Source of the DNA: Bacteroidota bacterium
GTDB lineage: Bacteria; Bacteroidota; Ignavibacteria; Ignavibacteriales; Melioribacteraceae
NCBI GenBank assembly: GCA_023397505.1
Contig: JAEWUC010000003.1
Coordinates: 1 to 64,000 of the forward strand
DNA: 64,000 bases
Direction of reading: 5' to 3'
Part shown: positions 29,033-38,068 of the stretch, piece after piece
Numbering within the stretch: the stretch's first letter is position 1
Layout of the letters: each line of letters begins with the position of its first letter
Translations under genes and position numbers: made by a program
Notes under the pieces: generated by a model
Databases searched by the model: none
What the model saw: the letters and a program-made list of their open reading frames with translations, nothing else
What the model was told of the DNA's origin: nothing

Positions 29033-30133
29033 TTACTTTTTCAGCAGCGAAATCCAGGTAAGTCCGCTGTTATTTATATGTATTCTTTTAGAGCCGTCTT
29101 TAGAAAGTATGTACGATTCAAACATACTTGCAGTACATTCAATTATGGGCGGAAAGACAAATCCATTAACCGGTGATAATTCCAAACCGAGATCATTTAA
29201 ATCAGTCGTAAACTTTCCGTTTTCCTGGAAATAAATTCTTTCTGCGTAGTAAATTTTTCTTAAAAACCATTTTACTGCTTCTTCATCTTTATCAATAAAG
29301 GAAATTTTTTTTGAACCGGCAACTTCATTAGCGAATTGTACATATCCCCACATTTCAGGGTAATGCATGTTTACAATACCTTGAGGCGACCAAACCCAGT
29401 TATCTTCGGGATAAGGTTTGTTTGTTGCCGGATTAATTTGTTTTTTAGTTTTGCCGTCAACAACTTCGGTTTGCCATTCAACGCGCGAGAAATTAATTCT
29501 TATTTGATCTGTGTCTTTTGGAGGTAAAGGTAAAGCAGAAATTTCCTTAAAAGAATCCCAAGGGAAGGCAACTTCTATAGTCCAATAATTATCTTTATCG
29601 CCCGGTTGATTAAGTGTACCGTTTATATTCACACCGCTTTTCGATCCTTTAATATCAAATCCGTGAAGCGCCGCGTTGTTAATATCGCGGTAAGGTTGGA
29701 TTAATAATAAATCCCACACTGTGTTTAATGCATTCATTTCGAACTCGCAATAGCCGTGTGTATCTCCGTCGAAGTCGATGAAAATTTCAAAATCGTTGTC
29801 GTAAAAAATTATATCATCGCGGTTTTTTAATGTTCCCCAAATATTTGGTTCTGAAAGTTCGGCTGCTACGTAAAAATATTTTTCATCCCACAGCATTTTT
29901 GCACGTGTGCGGAATCTCGGCAAAGGTTTAGCATCTCCCTCTATATCAACAAAATCATCTGTCCATTCTGTATTAATCCAGGCAGATTCATCAAGTTTAC
30001 CGTCAATCTTTATTGTTTCGCCGGGTTTATAACAAACATATTTTTTAGGTGCAAATTCAATATTCGGAAATTGTACAGGCTGCGCAAAGCAAAAAGAACT
30101 AATAAATAAAATGATGCCGATAGTTTTTTTCAT
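29033..30133 (-). CDS. Exported protein with carbohydrate-binding family 9-like domain
   Basis: A signal peptide (MKKTIGIILFISSFCFA) is followed by a CBM9-like domain (about 35-265), with the usual 'IDGKLDESAW' opening, 'YFYVAAELSEPNIWG', 'IFIDFDGDTHGYCEFEMNAL' and 'WTIEVAFPWDSF'. The remaining 100 residues are unassigned. Full-length proteins of this kind often sit in polysaccharide loci and are thought to bind reducing-end sugars in the periplasm; no catalytic function is known to me. The gene starts 12 bases after GH130. Confidence 0.8.
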   Translation of the reverse strand: MKKTIGIILFISSFCFAQPVQFPNIEFAPKKYVCYKPGETIKIDGKLDESAWINTEWTDDFVDIEGDAKPLPRFRTRAKMLWDEKYFYVAAELSEPNIWGTLKNRDDIIFYDNDFEIFIDFDGDTHGYCEFEMNALNTVWDLLLIQPYRDINNAALHGFDIKGSKSGVNINGTLNQPGDKDNYWTIEVAFPWDSFKEISALPLPPKDTDQIRINFSRVEWQTEVVDGKTKKQINPATNKPYPEDNWVWSPQGIVNMHYPEMWGYVQFANEVAGSKKISFIDKDEEAVKWFLRKIYYAERIYFQENGKFTTDLNDLGLELSPVNGFVFPPIIECTASMFESYILSKDGSKRIHINNSGLTWISLLKK

Positions 30134-30145
30134 AATAAATATTTT

Positions 30146-31108
30146 TTATTGTTTTGCCGCGTTAATTAATTCTTTAATTGTGGAAGTTGCCAAACCGACA
30201 ACAGTATCGGCGGCACCGTAATAAACAAGAACTTTACTATCAATCATTGCAAATCCTTCCGAGTCGTAATTTTCAACAATCATTCCGCTAGGAAAAACTA
30301 CGTTCGGTACCTGCCCGACGAGTTCGAACAATTCGCGTGGTTCGAGAATATTATATTTTCCCCTATGTAAAACAATAGACGGATCATTTAAATCGTGCAG
30401 TGAAACACCTGCTTGGTAAATATTCGCGCTTCCAAAGTGCATTGCAACACCGTGATAAATATGCAGCCAGCCGTCCCTTGTTTTTACAGGCGTGGGGCCA
30501 GAACCAATATTTTCATCCCAGTAGTGAAATCTTCCGCTCATTACAGGTTTTACCGATTTCCATTTTAACAGATCATCCGATTCCGATAAATAAATTGTAT
30601 TGCCCGATGATGGTCCGCCTTCAAGCTGTACTTTATTCGGTCGGTCGAAACGTAAAAATTTGCCGTTAATTTTTTCGGGAAATAAAACACCGTTGCGAAT
30701 ATCGCCGTCGGAAATAATCCCGAGAAATTGAAAGTCCTCGAAGTCGGTTGTTTTTGCCAATCCCAACTGGCAGCCGCAATCCATATCCATCGCAAAAATT
30801 ATATAATGGACTCCATCAATTCTAGTAATACGCGCATCGTAAACATGATAAATTTTTTCTTCTACTTTTTCGATGCCTTTGAAATCAACAATTTTATCAT
30901 CCACTTTGAAATCAATGCCGTCATTGCTTTCGGCTTTTACAATAAATGTTTCTCTTCCTCGGTTTTGAACGCGAAGAAGAAGGATGTATTTGTTGTTAAA
31001 TTTTATAGCGCCGGGGTTAAATACAGATGTTGCATCAACAAGATGAGGAAAAATATCCGGTATATCCGTTCTTGTAATTATAGGATTTTTTAAAATTCGT
31101 TTTAACAT
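30146..31108 (-). CDS. GH130 beta-mannoside phosphorylase, candidate Man-beta-1,4-GlcNAc phosphorylase
   Basis: The 320 residues are a five-bladed propeller of the GH130 family: 'VFNPGAIKFNNKYILLLR' (29-46) and the proton donor D91 in 'HVYDARITRIDG' are present, with phosphate-contact segments further on ('GSGPTPVKTRDGWLHIYHGV'). There is no signal peptide, so it is cytoplasmic. GH130 enzymes phosphorolyse beta-mannosides to alpha-mannose-1-phosphate; some act on Man-beta-1,4-GlcNAc and the trisaccharide with chitobiose. Adjacency to GH94 (9 bases) and GH125 supports the N-glycan-core substrate over mannobiose, but beta-1,2- or beta-1,4-mannobiose cannot be excluded from sequence alone. AGGG lies before the ATG. 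Confidence 0.88.
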   Translation of the reverse strand: MLKRILKNPIITRTDIPDIFPHLVDATSVFNPGAIKFNNKYILLLRVQNRGRETFIVKAESNDGIDFKVDDKIVDFKGIEKVEEKIYHVYDARITRIDGVHYIIFAMDMDCGCQLGLAKTTDFEDFQFLGIISDGDIRNGVLFPEKINGKFLRFDRPNKVQLEGGPSSGNTIYLSESDDLLKWKSVKPVMSGRFHYWDENIGSGPTPVKTRDGWLHIYHGVAMHFGSANIYQAGVSLHDLNDPSIVLHRGKYNILEPRELFELVGQVPNVVFPSGMIVENYDSEGFAMIDSKVLVYYGAADTVVGLATSTIKELINAAKQ

Positions 31109-31117
31109 TATACCCTG

Positions 31118-33544
31118 TTATAATTTCACTTCGTGATTTTCGTTGATTTGTTTTGATCTTTCAATTGATTCGACGCCCATAATAACTTTTACTTTACAAA
31201 CTTTTTTATCCGAAACCGGGAGTAATTGCTCATTAATTTCTTTGCCGTCAACATAAACAGATTTAACACCGTTATCCACACCTTCAGGATTCTCAACTTC
31301 GATTATATATTTTGTTCCCCTATAAACTCTTTCCACTTTAAAAGATTTCCAATCGGAAGGAATAGCCGGATCAATTAATAAACCGTTATAAGTTGCCCTA
31401 ACACCTAAGATATAATCAAATGAAATTCTGTACATCCATGCTGCAGTACCGGTTTGCCATGAATGACTTGTTTTTCCTGCAGTCGCGTGCTCGTCACTTG
31501 TTGTATATTGTGAATAAACATAAGGTTCGGCCTGGTAAATATCCGAATCGATTTTATTCGGCAATAATTTCTTAAAATATTCAAAAGCCTGATTGCCTCT
31601 GCCCATCATACATTCTGCTTGAATGAGCCATGCAGTGGGATGGTAAAATACTGCAGCGTTTTCTTTTTTACCTGCCACGCAGCGAGTTATCAAACCTATG
31701 TTCTTATCAATTTCTCTAAAAGCAGGTGCACAAACTTTTGGTCCGTAGTCTGAATCTAAATGTTTTTTTGCACTATCCAAAGAAGAGAGTAATCTTTTTT
31801 GATCGGGCAATTCCGCAATTACGGGCCAGCTCTGTGTGTTAATAAAAATTTTACCGTACTTGTTTTCCTTTGAGCCGATTTTTTTATTCTTGGCTCCAAA
31901 AGCTCTAATATACCATTCTCCGTCCCAACAATATTCTTCTATGCTTTTAACAATAGTATCGCGCAATACAAAAATATCTTCTTTCATAACTTTTAAGTAA
32001 TCTAGCAGTTCGATTAACCTATTAAGCATTGCAACGTAGAACATGGCGCCCCAAACGCTTTCGCCGCCGTCATCGCCGCCAATATAGTCTAAAGTATCAT
32101 TCCAATCGCCTCTGCCGAAAACGGGAAGATTACGTTTTGTTAGATTGTTCTTAACAAATTCTACAACTGCAAATAGATGATCTAAAATTGTTCCTTCCTT
32201 TACATCGACAAACGGGGCTTTTCTATCAAGAATGGAAAAGTCGCCAGTTTCTTTTATATATTCGGTAACAGCTAGGATAAACCAAAGCGGGTCGTCACAG
32301 TGTTTTGTAAGTTCACCGCCGCCATCGTTATAAAAATGATGATATACCCTACCGTCTGAAAACATTTGTTCCGCCAAGAAGATTATTCGTTCGTAAGCTT
32401 TTTGCGGCTGAGATATTGTAACTGCAATTACATCTTGCGAAGTATCCCTGAAACCGAAACCGCGGCTAATTCCCCAATAATAAAAACTTGCTACTCTACC
32501 TACATCAAAAGCAACTTTGGATTGGTATTGGATCCAATAATTCATAAAAGTATTTATTTCACTATCGGGCGTTTCTGCTTTTGCATGACTAAAAAAATTG
32601 TTCCAACGTTCTTTAATTTCAAGAAGAGATTTTTCCGCGAGTTCAACATCATTAAAACGAGAAGGTACTAAATCTTTCTTCCTATCAAAATCTATTTTAG
32701 GAATTACCCCGAGAGAAAAAATTACATCTTTGGATTCACCTGGTTCAAGTTCAATATCTATTTGAACAGCGCCGACTGTATTCCCGAAATCAGTATCACT
32801 GCATGATAAATTACCTGTTTCAATCGATTCGGGATTATTTTCATTTCTGTATAACCCCAAAAATCTTTCGCGGAGCGTTTCATATTTTACGACCGGATGA
32901 TTAACTGTAAAATATGCCCATTGATCCCACTCCTGATTTTCTTGCTGCTGTGTTCCGTTTGAATTTGTAACCCAATAAGTTTTTGTTGCAAAAATTGAAT
33001 TGTTCTTATTATCAAAATACACGCGGTTAAAATGCTGGTCGTCGCATTGATTTATAAGATCAATCAAACCGTGTCCAAGAGCAAACTCAACATATCCGAA
33101 CAATGAAAGACTGCGTTTTCTTTTTGAGTTGTTTGTAATAACTGCTTTCCAGATTTCTCTATTATCATCGAGTGGAACAAAATAAACAACCGATGATTTT
33201 ATGTCATTAATTTTCGATTCAATGCGGGTATAACCAAAACCATGAACAGCTTTATAAGCTTCAGGATTTTTACCTACGGGCTGCCAGGCTAAGCTCCAAA
33301 CTTCTGAACTCTCTTTGTCCTTAACATAAATATACTTGCCGGGTCGATCGGGGGGAACATCATTGATGCGATATCTTGTAATTCTGCCGTGAAGCGGATT
33401 TTTAAAATAACTAATACCGCCTGCATTGTTCGAGATTGTTGTAAAATAACTATCGTTATGTAAATAATTAATCCACGGTGTTGGCGTTTTAATATTTGTT
33501 ATTATAAATTCTTTTCCATCTTCAGAAAAATGACCGTATTTCAT
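31118..33544 (-). CDS. GH94 phosphorylase, candidate N,N'-diacetylchitobiose phosphorylase
   Basis: From the ATG at 33544 (GGAG upstream; a TTG seven codons earlier is in frame) the protein has 808 residues, the normal length for cellobiose or chitobiose phosphorylase. Motifs are the N-terminal 'MKYGHFSEDGKEFIITN', 'TPTPWINYL', 'ISNNAGG', 'GFGFRDTSQD' (about 362-371) and the catalytic D483 in 'GRGDWNDTLD'. RDT-QD and 'FLGLYR' look more like chitobiose phosphorylases, whereas cellobiose phosphorylases usually have RDSNQD. The enzyme would give GlcNAc-1-phosphate and GlcNAc. No signal peptide. It heads the operon GH94-GH130-CBM9-GH125-GH3. The specificity is inference; cellobiose or another beta-glucoside remains possible. 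Confidence 0.85.
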   Translation of the reverse strand: MKYGHFSEDGKEFIITNIKTPTPWINYLHNDSYFTTISNNAGGISYFKNPLHGRITRYRINDVPPDRPGKYIYVKDKESSEVWSLAWQPVGKNPEAYKAVHGFGYTRIESKINDIKSSVVYFVPLDDNREIWKAVITNNSKRKRSLSLFGYVEFALGHGLIDLINQCDDQHFNRVYFDNKNNSIFATKTYWVTNSNGTQQQENQEWDQWAYFTVNHPVVKYETLRERFLGLYRNENNPESIETGNLSCSDTDFGNTVGAVQIDIELEPGESKDVIFSLGVIPKIDFDRKKDLVPSRFNDVELAEKSLLEIKERWNNFFSHAKAETPDSEINTFMNYWIQYQSKVAFDVGRVASFYYWGISRGFGFRDTSQDVIAVTISQPQKAYERIIFLAEQMFSDGRVYHHFYNDGGGELTKHCDDPLWFILAVTEYIKETGDFSILDRKAPFVDVKEGTILDHLFAVVEFVKNNLTKRNLPVFGRGDWNDTLDYIGGDDGGESVWGAMFYVAMLNRLIELLDYLKVMKEDIFVLRDTIVKSIEEYCWDGEWYIRAFGAKNKKIGSKENKYGKIFINTQSWPVIAELPDQKRLLSSLDSAKKHLDSDYGPKVCAPAFREIDKNIGLITRCVAGKKENAAVFYHPTAWLIQAECMMGRGNQAFEYFKKLLPNKIDSDIYQAEPYVYSQYTTSDEHATAGKTSHSWQTGTAAWMYRISFDYILGVRATYNGLLIDPAIPSDWKSFKVERVYRGTKYIIEVENPEGVDNGVKSVYVDGKEINEQLLPVSDKKVCKVKVIMGVESIERSKQINENHEVKL

Positions 33545-33855
33545 TTTTTTCTCCACAATAAACAAATTCTAAACAAGGTATTCATTTGCTTAATGATGTT
33601 AATAATCATCAGAAAATAGTATAATTAGAAATAAATTCACATTTGTTTATTTTTTTCAAAAATTAACTTGGTTTAAGTTATGGATAAGCATCTAAAAAGG
33701 CAAACAATTTTTTTTAATTATCTTATAAAATCAATGGATTATTAATTCAGTTAGTGTTGGTTTATTTCTTTTAGAAATTATCCATCAAATAATTATTACT
33801 TTTTTTGAGATTAAAGTTGAATCAGAATTTCAAGTGAGGTGATCCCGTAAGAGTC
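33545..33855. other. Promoter spacer between ROK regulator and GH94 operon
   Basis: This is 311 very AT-rich bases without a coding frame. It must contain the terminator of the regulator gene and the promoter of the five-gene GH94 operon, since both are on the minus strand. I see no strong inverted repeat or riboswitch-like structure. Confidence 0.5.
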
Positions 33856-35034
33856 TTATACAGAAATTGGGAGACTAAAAAATTCTTCGAGGATTAATGA
33901 GGCAGCACCGACGGCAACCGAGTAATGATGATATTTATCGGCTTCAATATTAAGTGCATTGCTTGTTATTGAAATTACACGCATTTCAATTTCTTTTCTG
34001 ATTGCTTCAATAACAACATCCTTCAATTCGGAAACTACGCCGGTTATAATAAGTGTATCGGGATTAAGCAATGCAACTGCCGGCGCGATTGTTTGTCCTA
34101 CAATATTCCCAATAATAGAAAAAACGAGCGTTGCAATATGATCGCCGGATTTTGCTGCTTCCAAAAGCATTTCAATATCAATTTCTTCTATTGAAGAAGA
34201 ATAATTTTTTAGGATTTCACTTTCCGCCAACCTGCTTCTATTCGTCGATAATATTTCTTTTAACGTTGGTAAATGAGGATACAATTCTCCTGCACAAAAT
34301 GTTGAACCCCTATAGAGTTCACCATTTATTACGATGCCTATACCAAGTCCGCTTACATTCTTATCTATCTCAACAAGGATAATAAGATAGTTTTTCTTAA
34401 CTAATCCATTCCCGTTCCATTTAAGTCCGACGGCAGCGGCATTAGCATTGTTTTCAATAAGAACATGGAAAGGTAAATCGCTTAATTTTTCAAGCAGCGG
34501 AAAATTCATCTCGGGCAGCACACTCGACATCGACACCAAACCTTTCTTGTAATTAACAATGCCCGCGAACGCAACGCCAAGTCCTAGAACTTTTTCTATA
34601 TCAATTTTATTTTCAGATATAATTTCATAAACAACTTTTTTAATTGTAGATGCAAGTTCATCAACGGTTCTGCCTGTTTCAAGTTTCATAATTTTTTTGG
34701 CAATCATCCCGCCGCTGAAATCCAATATCACAGCAGTCATTTCGCCGACTTCGATATCCAAACCGATTACATATGCAGATTCTTTGTTAAGTGTCCATAT
34801 ATACGGCTTCTTACCCCCTTTTTTTGTAGAGTCTCCTTTACCATAAAAAGACACGAAAGATTTAGCCGATAAAACTTTTAGAATATTGAAAATCGTGGAG
34901 GGACGCATGCCGGTTATTTTCACCAAATCCGTGCTTGAGATTACCTGATGCTTTTGAATTAATTTTAATACAAGTTGTTCATTAATATCTTTTACTACAC
35001 TTGCATGAAACGAAAGTAATTTTTTTTCAGTCAT
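33856..35034 (-). CDS. ROK-family transcriptional regulator (NagC/XylR type)
   Basis: The 392 residues begin with a winged helix-turn-helix (about 15-75, 'ISSTDLVKITGMRPSTIFNI') followed by a ROK sugar-binding domain (about 85-385): 'VIGLDIEVGEMTAVI' replaces the DxGGT phosphate loop of kinases, consistent with a non-catalytic regulator; 'IENNANAAAVG' and 'IITGVVSEL' are conserved. The Cys-rich zinc motif is missing. A NagC-like repressor that responds to a sugar or sugar phosphate is the likely role. It lies between GH92 (66 bases upstream, same strand) and the GH94 operon, so it is the best candidate for local control. A palindrome sits directly in front of its start codon. Confidence 0.85.
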   Translation of the reverse strand: MTEKKLLSFHASVVKDINEQLVLKLIQKHQVISSTDLVKITGMRPSTIFNILKVLSAKSFVSFYGKGDSTKKGGKKPYIWTLNKESAYVIGLDIEVGEMTAVILDFSGGMIAKKIMKLETGRTVDELASTIKKVVYEIISENKIDIEKVLGLGVAFAGIVNYKKGLVSMSSVLPEMNFPLLEKLSDLPFHVLIENNANAAAVGLKWNGNGLVKKNYLIILVEIDKNVSGLGIGIVINGELYRGSTFCAGELYPHLPTLKEILSTNRSRLAESEILKNYSSSIEEIDIEMLLEAAKSGDHIATLVFSIIGNIVGQTIAPAVALLNPDTLIITGVVSELKDVVIEAIRKEIEMRVISITSNALNIEADKYHHYSVAVGAASLILEEFFSLPISV

Positions 35035-35035
35035 G

Positions 35036-35047
35036 ATTGTTCACAAT
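35036..35047. promoter_or_regulatory. Palindrome in front of the ROK regulator start
   Basis: ATTGT-TC-ACAAT (5-2-5, perfect) begins one base upstream of the regulator's ATG (35032-35034) and occupies the place of a Shine-Dalgarno sequence. It could be an autoregulatory operator. It is short, and I found no full second copy upstream of the other glycan genes. Confidence 0.3.
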
Positions 35048-35100
35048 TTACCAATTCTAATTTCAAAATGAATAATAACTAAGATTTTTTTATAGAACAA

Positions 35101-38058
35101 TTAATTTATTGTTAATTCATCAATGAACAGCCAGCATTTTCCCCCGGCTGCAATATGCCACGGCGGGCAAATACCCACATTCTTTGCAAGTAATTTTACG
35201 TATCGTGTTTCAACTCCATTTAATTGAATGGGAAAATCCTTCAATCCCGGCTCATTTTTAGATTCTTCTGCCGGGTTAATTATTTCATATACTTTCGTAA
35301 AATCTTTCCCGTCATTGGAAACAAAATATTCCACAGATGCAGGAAAGAAAATCCATGATCTTGTATTCTGCAAAAATGATGCGCTAATTGAAGAAATGTT
35401 TTGAATGCTGCCGAGATCAACAACAACTTCGCAATCAACACCTTCGTATCCTTGCCAGGCATCGGTATGGAAATTCATAGAACCTTTTATACCGTCTATC
35501 AATCCTAATTCTCCGCCACCTGTATAATTATGATGATATTGCGATTTTAATTGTACACTTCTTCCGTCTGGTATTTTATTAAAATTAGCAGTGACAACCT
35601 TGCTATAATTTCCATCCTTGAAACAAACGGCTTTCAAAATTAAAGTATTATTTACTGTTATCGGCTTCGAATAAATATTTTTACTTTGAATTGGATCAGA
35701 ACCGTCGGTTGTAAAATAAATAATTGCGGAATCATCAATTGAGGAAATTGTAATTGTGATAGGATCTCTGAAAACTCTTTCCCCAGAGGTTAAAAATGGA
35801 ACAGCAACAAAAGGTTTTGATATTAACGAAACAGGTCGTGCTTCTTTTCCAGTTCCCCATTTACTTGGTTTAGAGCCCATTACCAAAACAAGTTCTCCAC
35901 CTTTAACAACATCGGAATGTTTTATATATGAATAATGATATTCTTTGGCGTTTAGTTTTGCAGATTGGATGTAAATATTTTTATCCGAAAGATTTTTTGC
36001 TTTTATAATAAAGTTATTCTTTCCGCCGGCATTAATAGATATTTCTTCAAAAAACGGTTTACCTATTATATAATTTCCATCACCCGGAACAACGGGATAA
36101 AAACCCGCAGCACTTAATACAAACCAGGCAGACATTTGTCCGCAATCTTCGTTGCCGCAAAGCCCGTCGGGTTTCTCTGTGTAAAGAGTAGAACAAATTT
36201 CATGAACTCTTTCCTGTGTTTTCCACGGCGCTCCTGCATAGTTATATAAATACGCCATGTGATGGCTCGGTTCGTTTCCATGAGCATACTGTCCTATTAG
36301 TCCTGTAATATCCGATTGCTGTCTTCCTGTAAGCTGCGGACTTGTAGTGAACAATTCATCAAGTTTGGAAATGAATTTTTCATCACCACCCATAAGATTT
36401 ATCAAACCGTTCACGTCTTGCGGAACAAAAAAACTATACTGCCATGAATTAGCTTCGGTATAATTTCCGCTAACGGAATAAGGATCGAAAGGTTCGAACC
36501 ATTTGCCGTTCTTTTTCGGGCGCATCAACGAAGTCGATGGGTCAAAGACATTTGTATAAAATTTTGCTCTTTCAATGAAATAATTATAATCATCTTCCTT
36601 GCCGAGGTCCTTGGCCATCATAGCTATGCACCAATCATCATAAGCGTATTCGAGAGTTTTTGAAACACTTTCGTTTTCGAGATCGGAAGGAATGAAGCCC
36701 ATATCTTTATAGAATTCCAAACCGTGATGGTTTTGCATAGCGCTTTTTTTCATTGCTTCGTAAGCTTTTTCAACATCATAATTTCTGATTCCTTTGAAAT
36801 AAGCATCGGCAATAACAGGTATTGAATGATAACCAATCATTGTCCCGGTTTCGTTTGAAGCGAGTTCCCAAACAGGCAGAAGCCCCTGCTCATCGTATTT
36901 TTGGATTAACGATTTAACCATATCGTTTGCTTTTTTGTCGTCAATAATTGTGTACAAAGGATTAGCCGCTCTAAAAGTATCCCACAAAGAATAAACTGTG
37001 TACATGCATCCGTTCTGTACAGAATGTATCTTTCCATCCATTCCAATATATGTTCCATCAATATCCGAAAAAATATTTGGGTTTAATAAAGCATGATACA
37101 AAGCGGTGTAAAAAACTTTAAGCTTTTTTTCATCATTACTTTTTACTTTTATAGTAGATAGTTCCTTCTGCCATGCGTTATCAGCTTGTTTGACTATTTC
37201 ATTAAAATTCCAACCCGGGATTTCCGCTTTAACATTTTTTTCTGCGCCTTCAATGCTTGTATGAGAAATCCCAACTTTTATAAGAATTGCTTCGTCTAGC
37301 GAAGTGTTATACTCAACAAATGCTTTTAGATTTTTTCCTTCGGCAGATTTTTTTTCTTTCGAAATATTCCCGTCTTCAACTATTCCAAATGATTTAAACG
37401 GTTTTGAAAACTCGGCGTAAAAGTAAACGCAGTGATTTTTAGCCCAGCCCGATGAGCGCCTGAAACCTTTTATTGTTTTATTATCAACAATTTCGATGCG
37501 GCTGTCCAAAACCATATCTTCTATGCCGTGCAGAAGATCAATAATAATGTTAGCGTTTTCGGATTTAGGAAAAGTATATTTATGAAAACCAGCGCGAAGC
37601 GTAGTTGTTAATTCAGCTTTTATATTATAGTCGTCAAGAAGTACTGAATAATAACCGGCTTTTGCAATTTCATTTTTGTGGTCGAAACGCGAGCGGTATC
37701 CCGAATCAGGATTATCTTTTGTACCGGGCTCAACTTTAAGTTCTCCCGTCGTGGGCATGAATAAAATATCCCCGTAATCTGCGCAGCCGGTCCCGCTTAA
37801 ATGTGTATGACTGAAACCGATTATTGAATTATCGGAATAATGATAACCTGAACACCAGTCCCAACCTTTAGTATCGGTATCGGGACTAAGCTGCACCATT
37901 CCGTTAGGAAGTGTTGCACCGGGATAAGTATGACCGTGAGCGTCCGTTCCGATTATAGGATCGACATACTTTGTAAAATTTGTTTGAGCATAAACGTTAG
38001 CAATCATAGCAAAAAATAGGACTGCAAAAATCTTTATTGATAAAGTTAATTTTTTCAT
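35101..38058 (-). CDS. GH92 alpha-mannosidase with C-terminal chitobiase-like and discoidin-like domains
   Basis: A signal peptide (ends 'MIANVYAQ') leads to the GH92 catalytic region (about 28-750): 'VDPIIGTDAHGHTYPGAT', 'GFSHTHLSGTGCADYGD', 'HGNEPSHHMAYLYNYAGAPW' with the acid Glu (about 590), and 'GLCGNEDCGQMSAW' (about 629). These calcium-dependent inverting enzymes remove alpha-1,2/1,3/1,4/1,6-mannose and are central in N-glycan degradation. The C-terminus adds a CHB_HEX_C-like domain (about 775-840, 'IYFTTDGSDPIQSKNIYSKP') and an F5/8-type domain (about 850-985) that closely matches those of the GH20 and second GH29 proteins here. AAGGA precedes the ATG. The gene starts 10 bases after the alpha/beta-hydrolase gene. 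Confidence 0.93.
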   Translation of the reverse strand: MKKLTLSIKIFAVLFFAMIANVYAQTNFTKYVDPIIGTDAHGHTYPGATLPNGMVQLSPDTDTKGWDWCSGYHYSDNSIIGFSHTHLSGTGCADYGDILFMPTTGELKVEPGTKDNPDSGYRSRFDHKNEIAKAGYYSVLLDDYNIKAELTTTLRAGFHKYTFPKSENANIIIDLLHGIEDMVLDSRIEIVDNKTIKGFRRSSGWAKNHCVYFYAEFSKPFKSFGIVEDGNISKEKKSAEGKNLKAFVEYNTSLDEAILIKVGISHTSIEGAEKNVKAEIPGWNFNEIVKQADNAWQKELSTIKVKSNDEKKLKVFYTALYHALLNPNIFSDIDGTYIGMDGKIHSVQNGCMYTVYSLWDTFRAANPLYTIIDDKKANDMVKSLIQKYDEQGLLPVWELASNETGTMIGYHSIPVIADAYFKGIRNYDVEKAYEAMKKSAMQNHHGLEFYKDMGFIPSDLENESVSKTLEYAYDDWCIAMMAKDLGKEDDYNYFIERAKFYTNVFDPSTSLMRPKKNGKWFEPFDPYSVSGNYTEANSWQYSFFVPQDVNGLINLMGGDEKFISKLDELFTTSPQLTGRQQSDITGLIGQYAHGNEPSHHMAYLYNYAGAPWKTQERVHEICSTLYTEKPDGLCGNEDCGQMSAWFVLSAAGFYPVVPGDGNYIIGKPFFEEISINAGGKNNFIIKAKNLSDKNIYIQSAKLNAKEYHYSYIKHSDVVKGGELVLVMGSKPSKWGTGKEARPVSLISKPFVAVPFLTSGERVFRDPITITISSIDDSAIIYFTTDGSDPIQSKNIYSKPITVNNTLILKAVCFKDGNYSKVVTANFNKIPDGRSVQLKSQYHHNYTGGGELGLIDGIKGSMNFHTDAWQGYEGVDCEVVVDLGSIQNISSISASFLQNTRSWIFFPASVEYFVSNDGKDFTKVYEIINPAEESKNEPGLKDFPIQLNGVETRYVKLLAKNVGICPPWHIAAGGKCWLFIDELTIN

Positions 38059-38068
38059 AAACTTCCTT

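Noticed and set aside
31118..33544. Calling GH94 a cellobiose phosphorylase
   Set aside because: Length and fold allow it, but RDTSQD and the GH130/GH125/PNGase neighbours favour chitobiose; kept only as an alternative.
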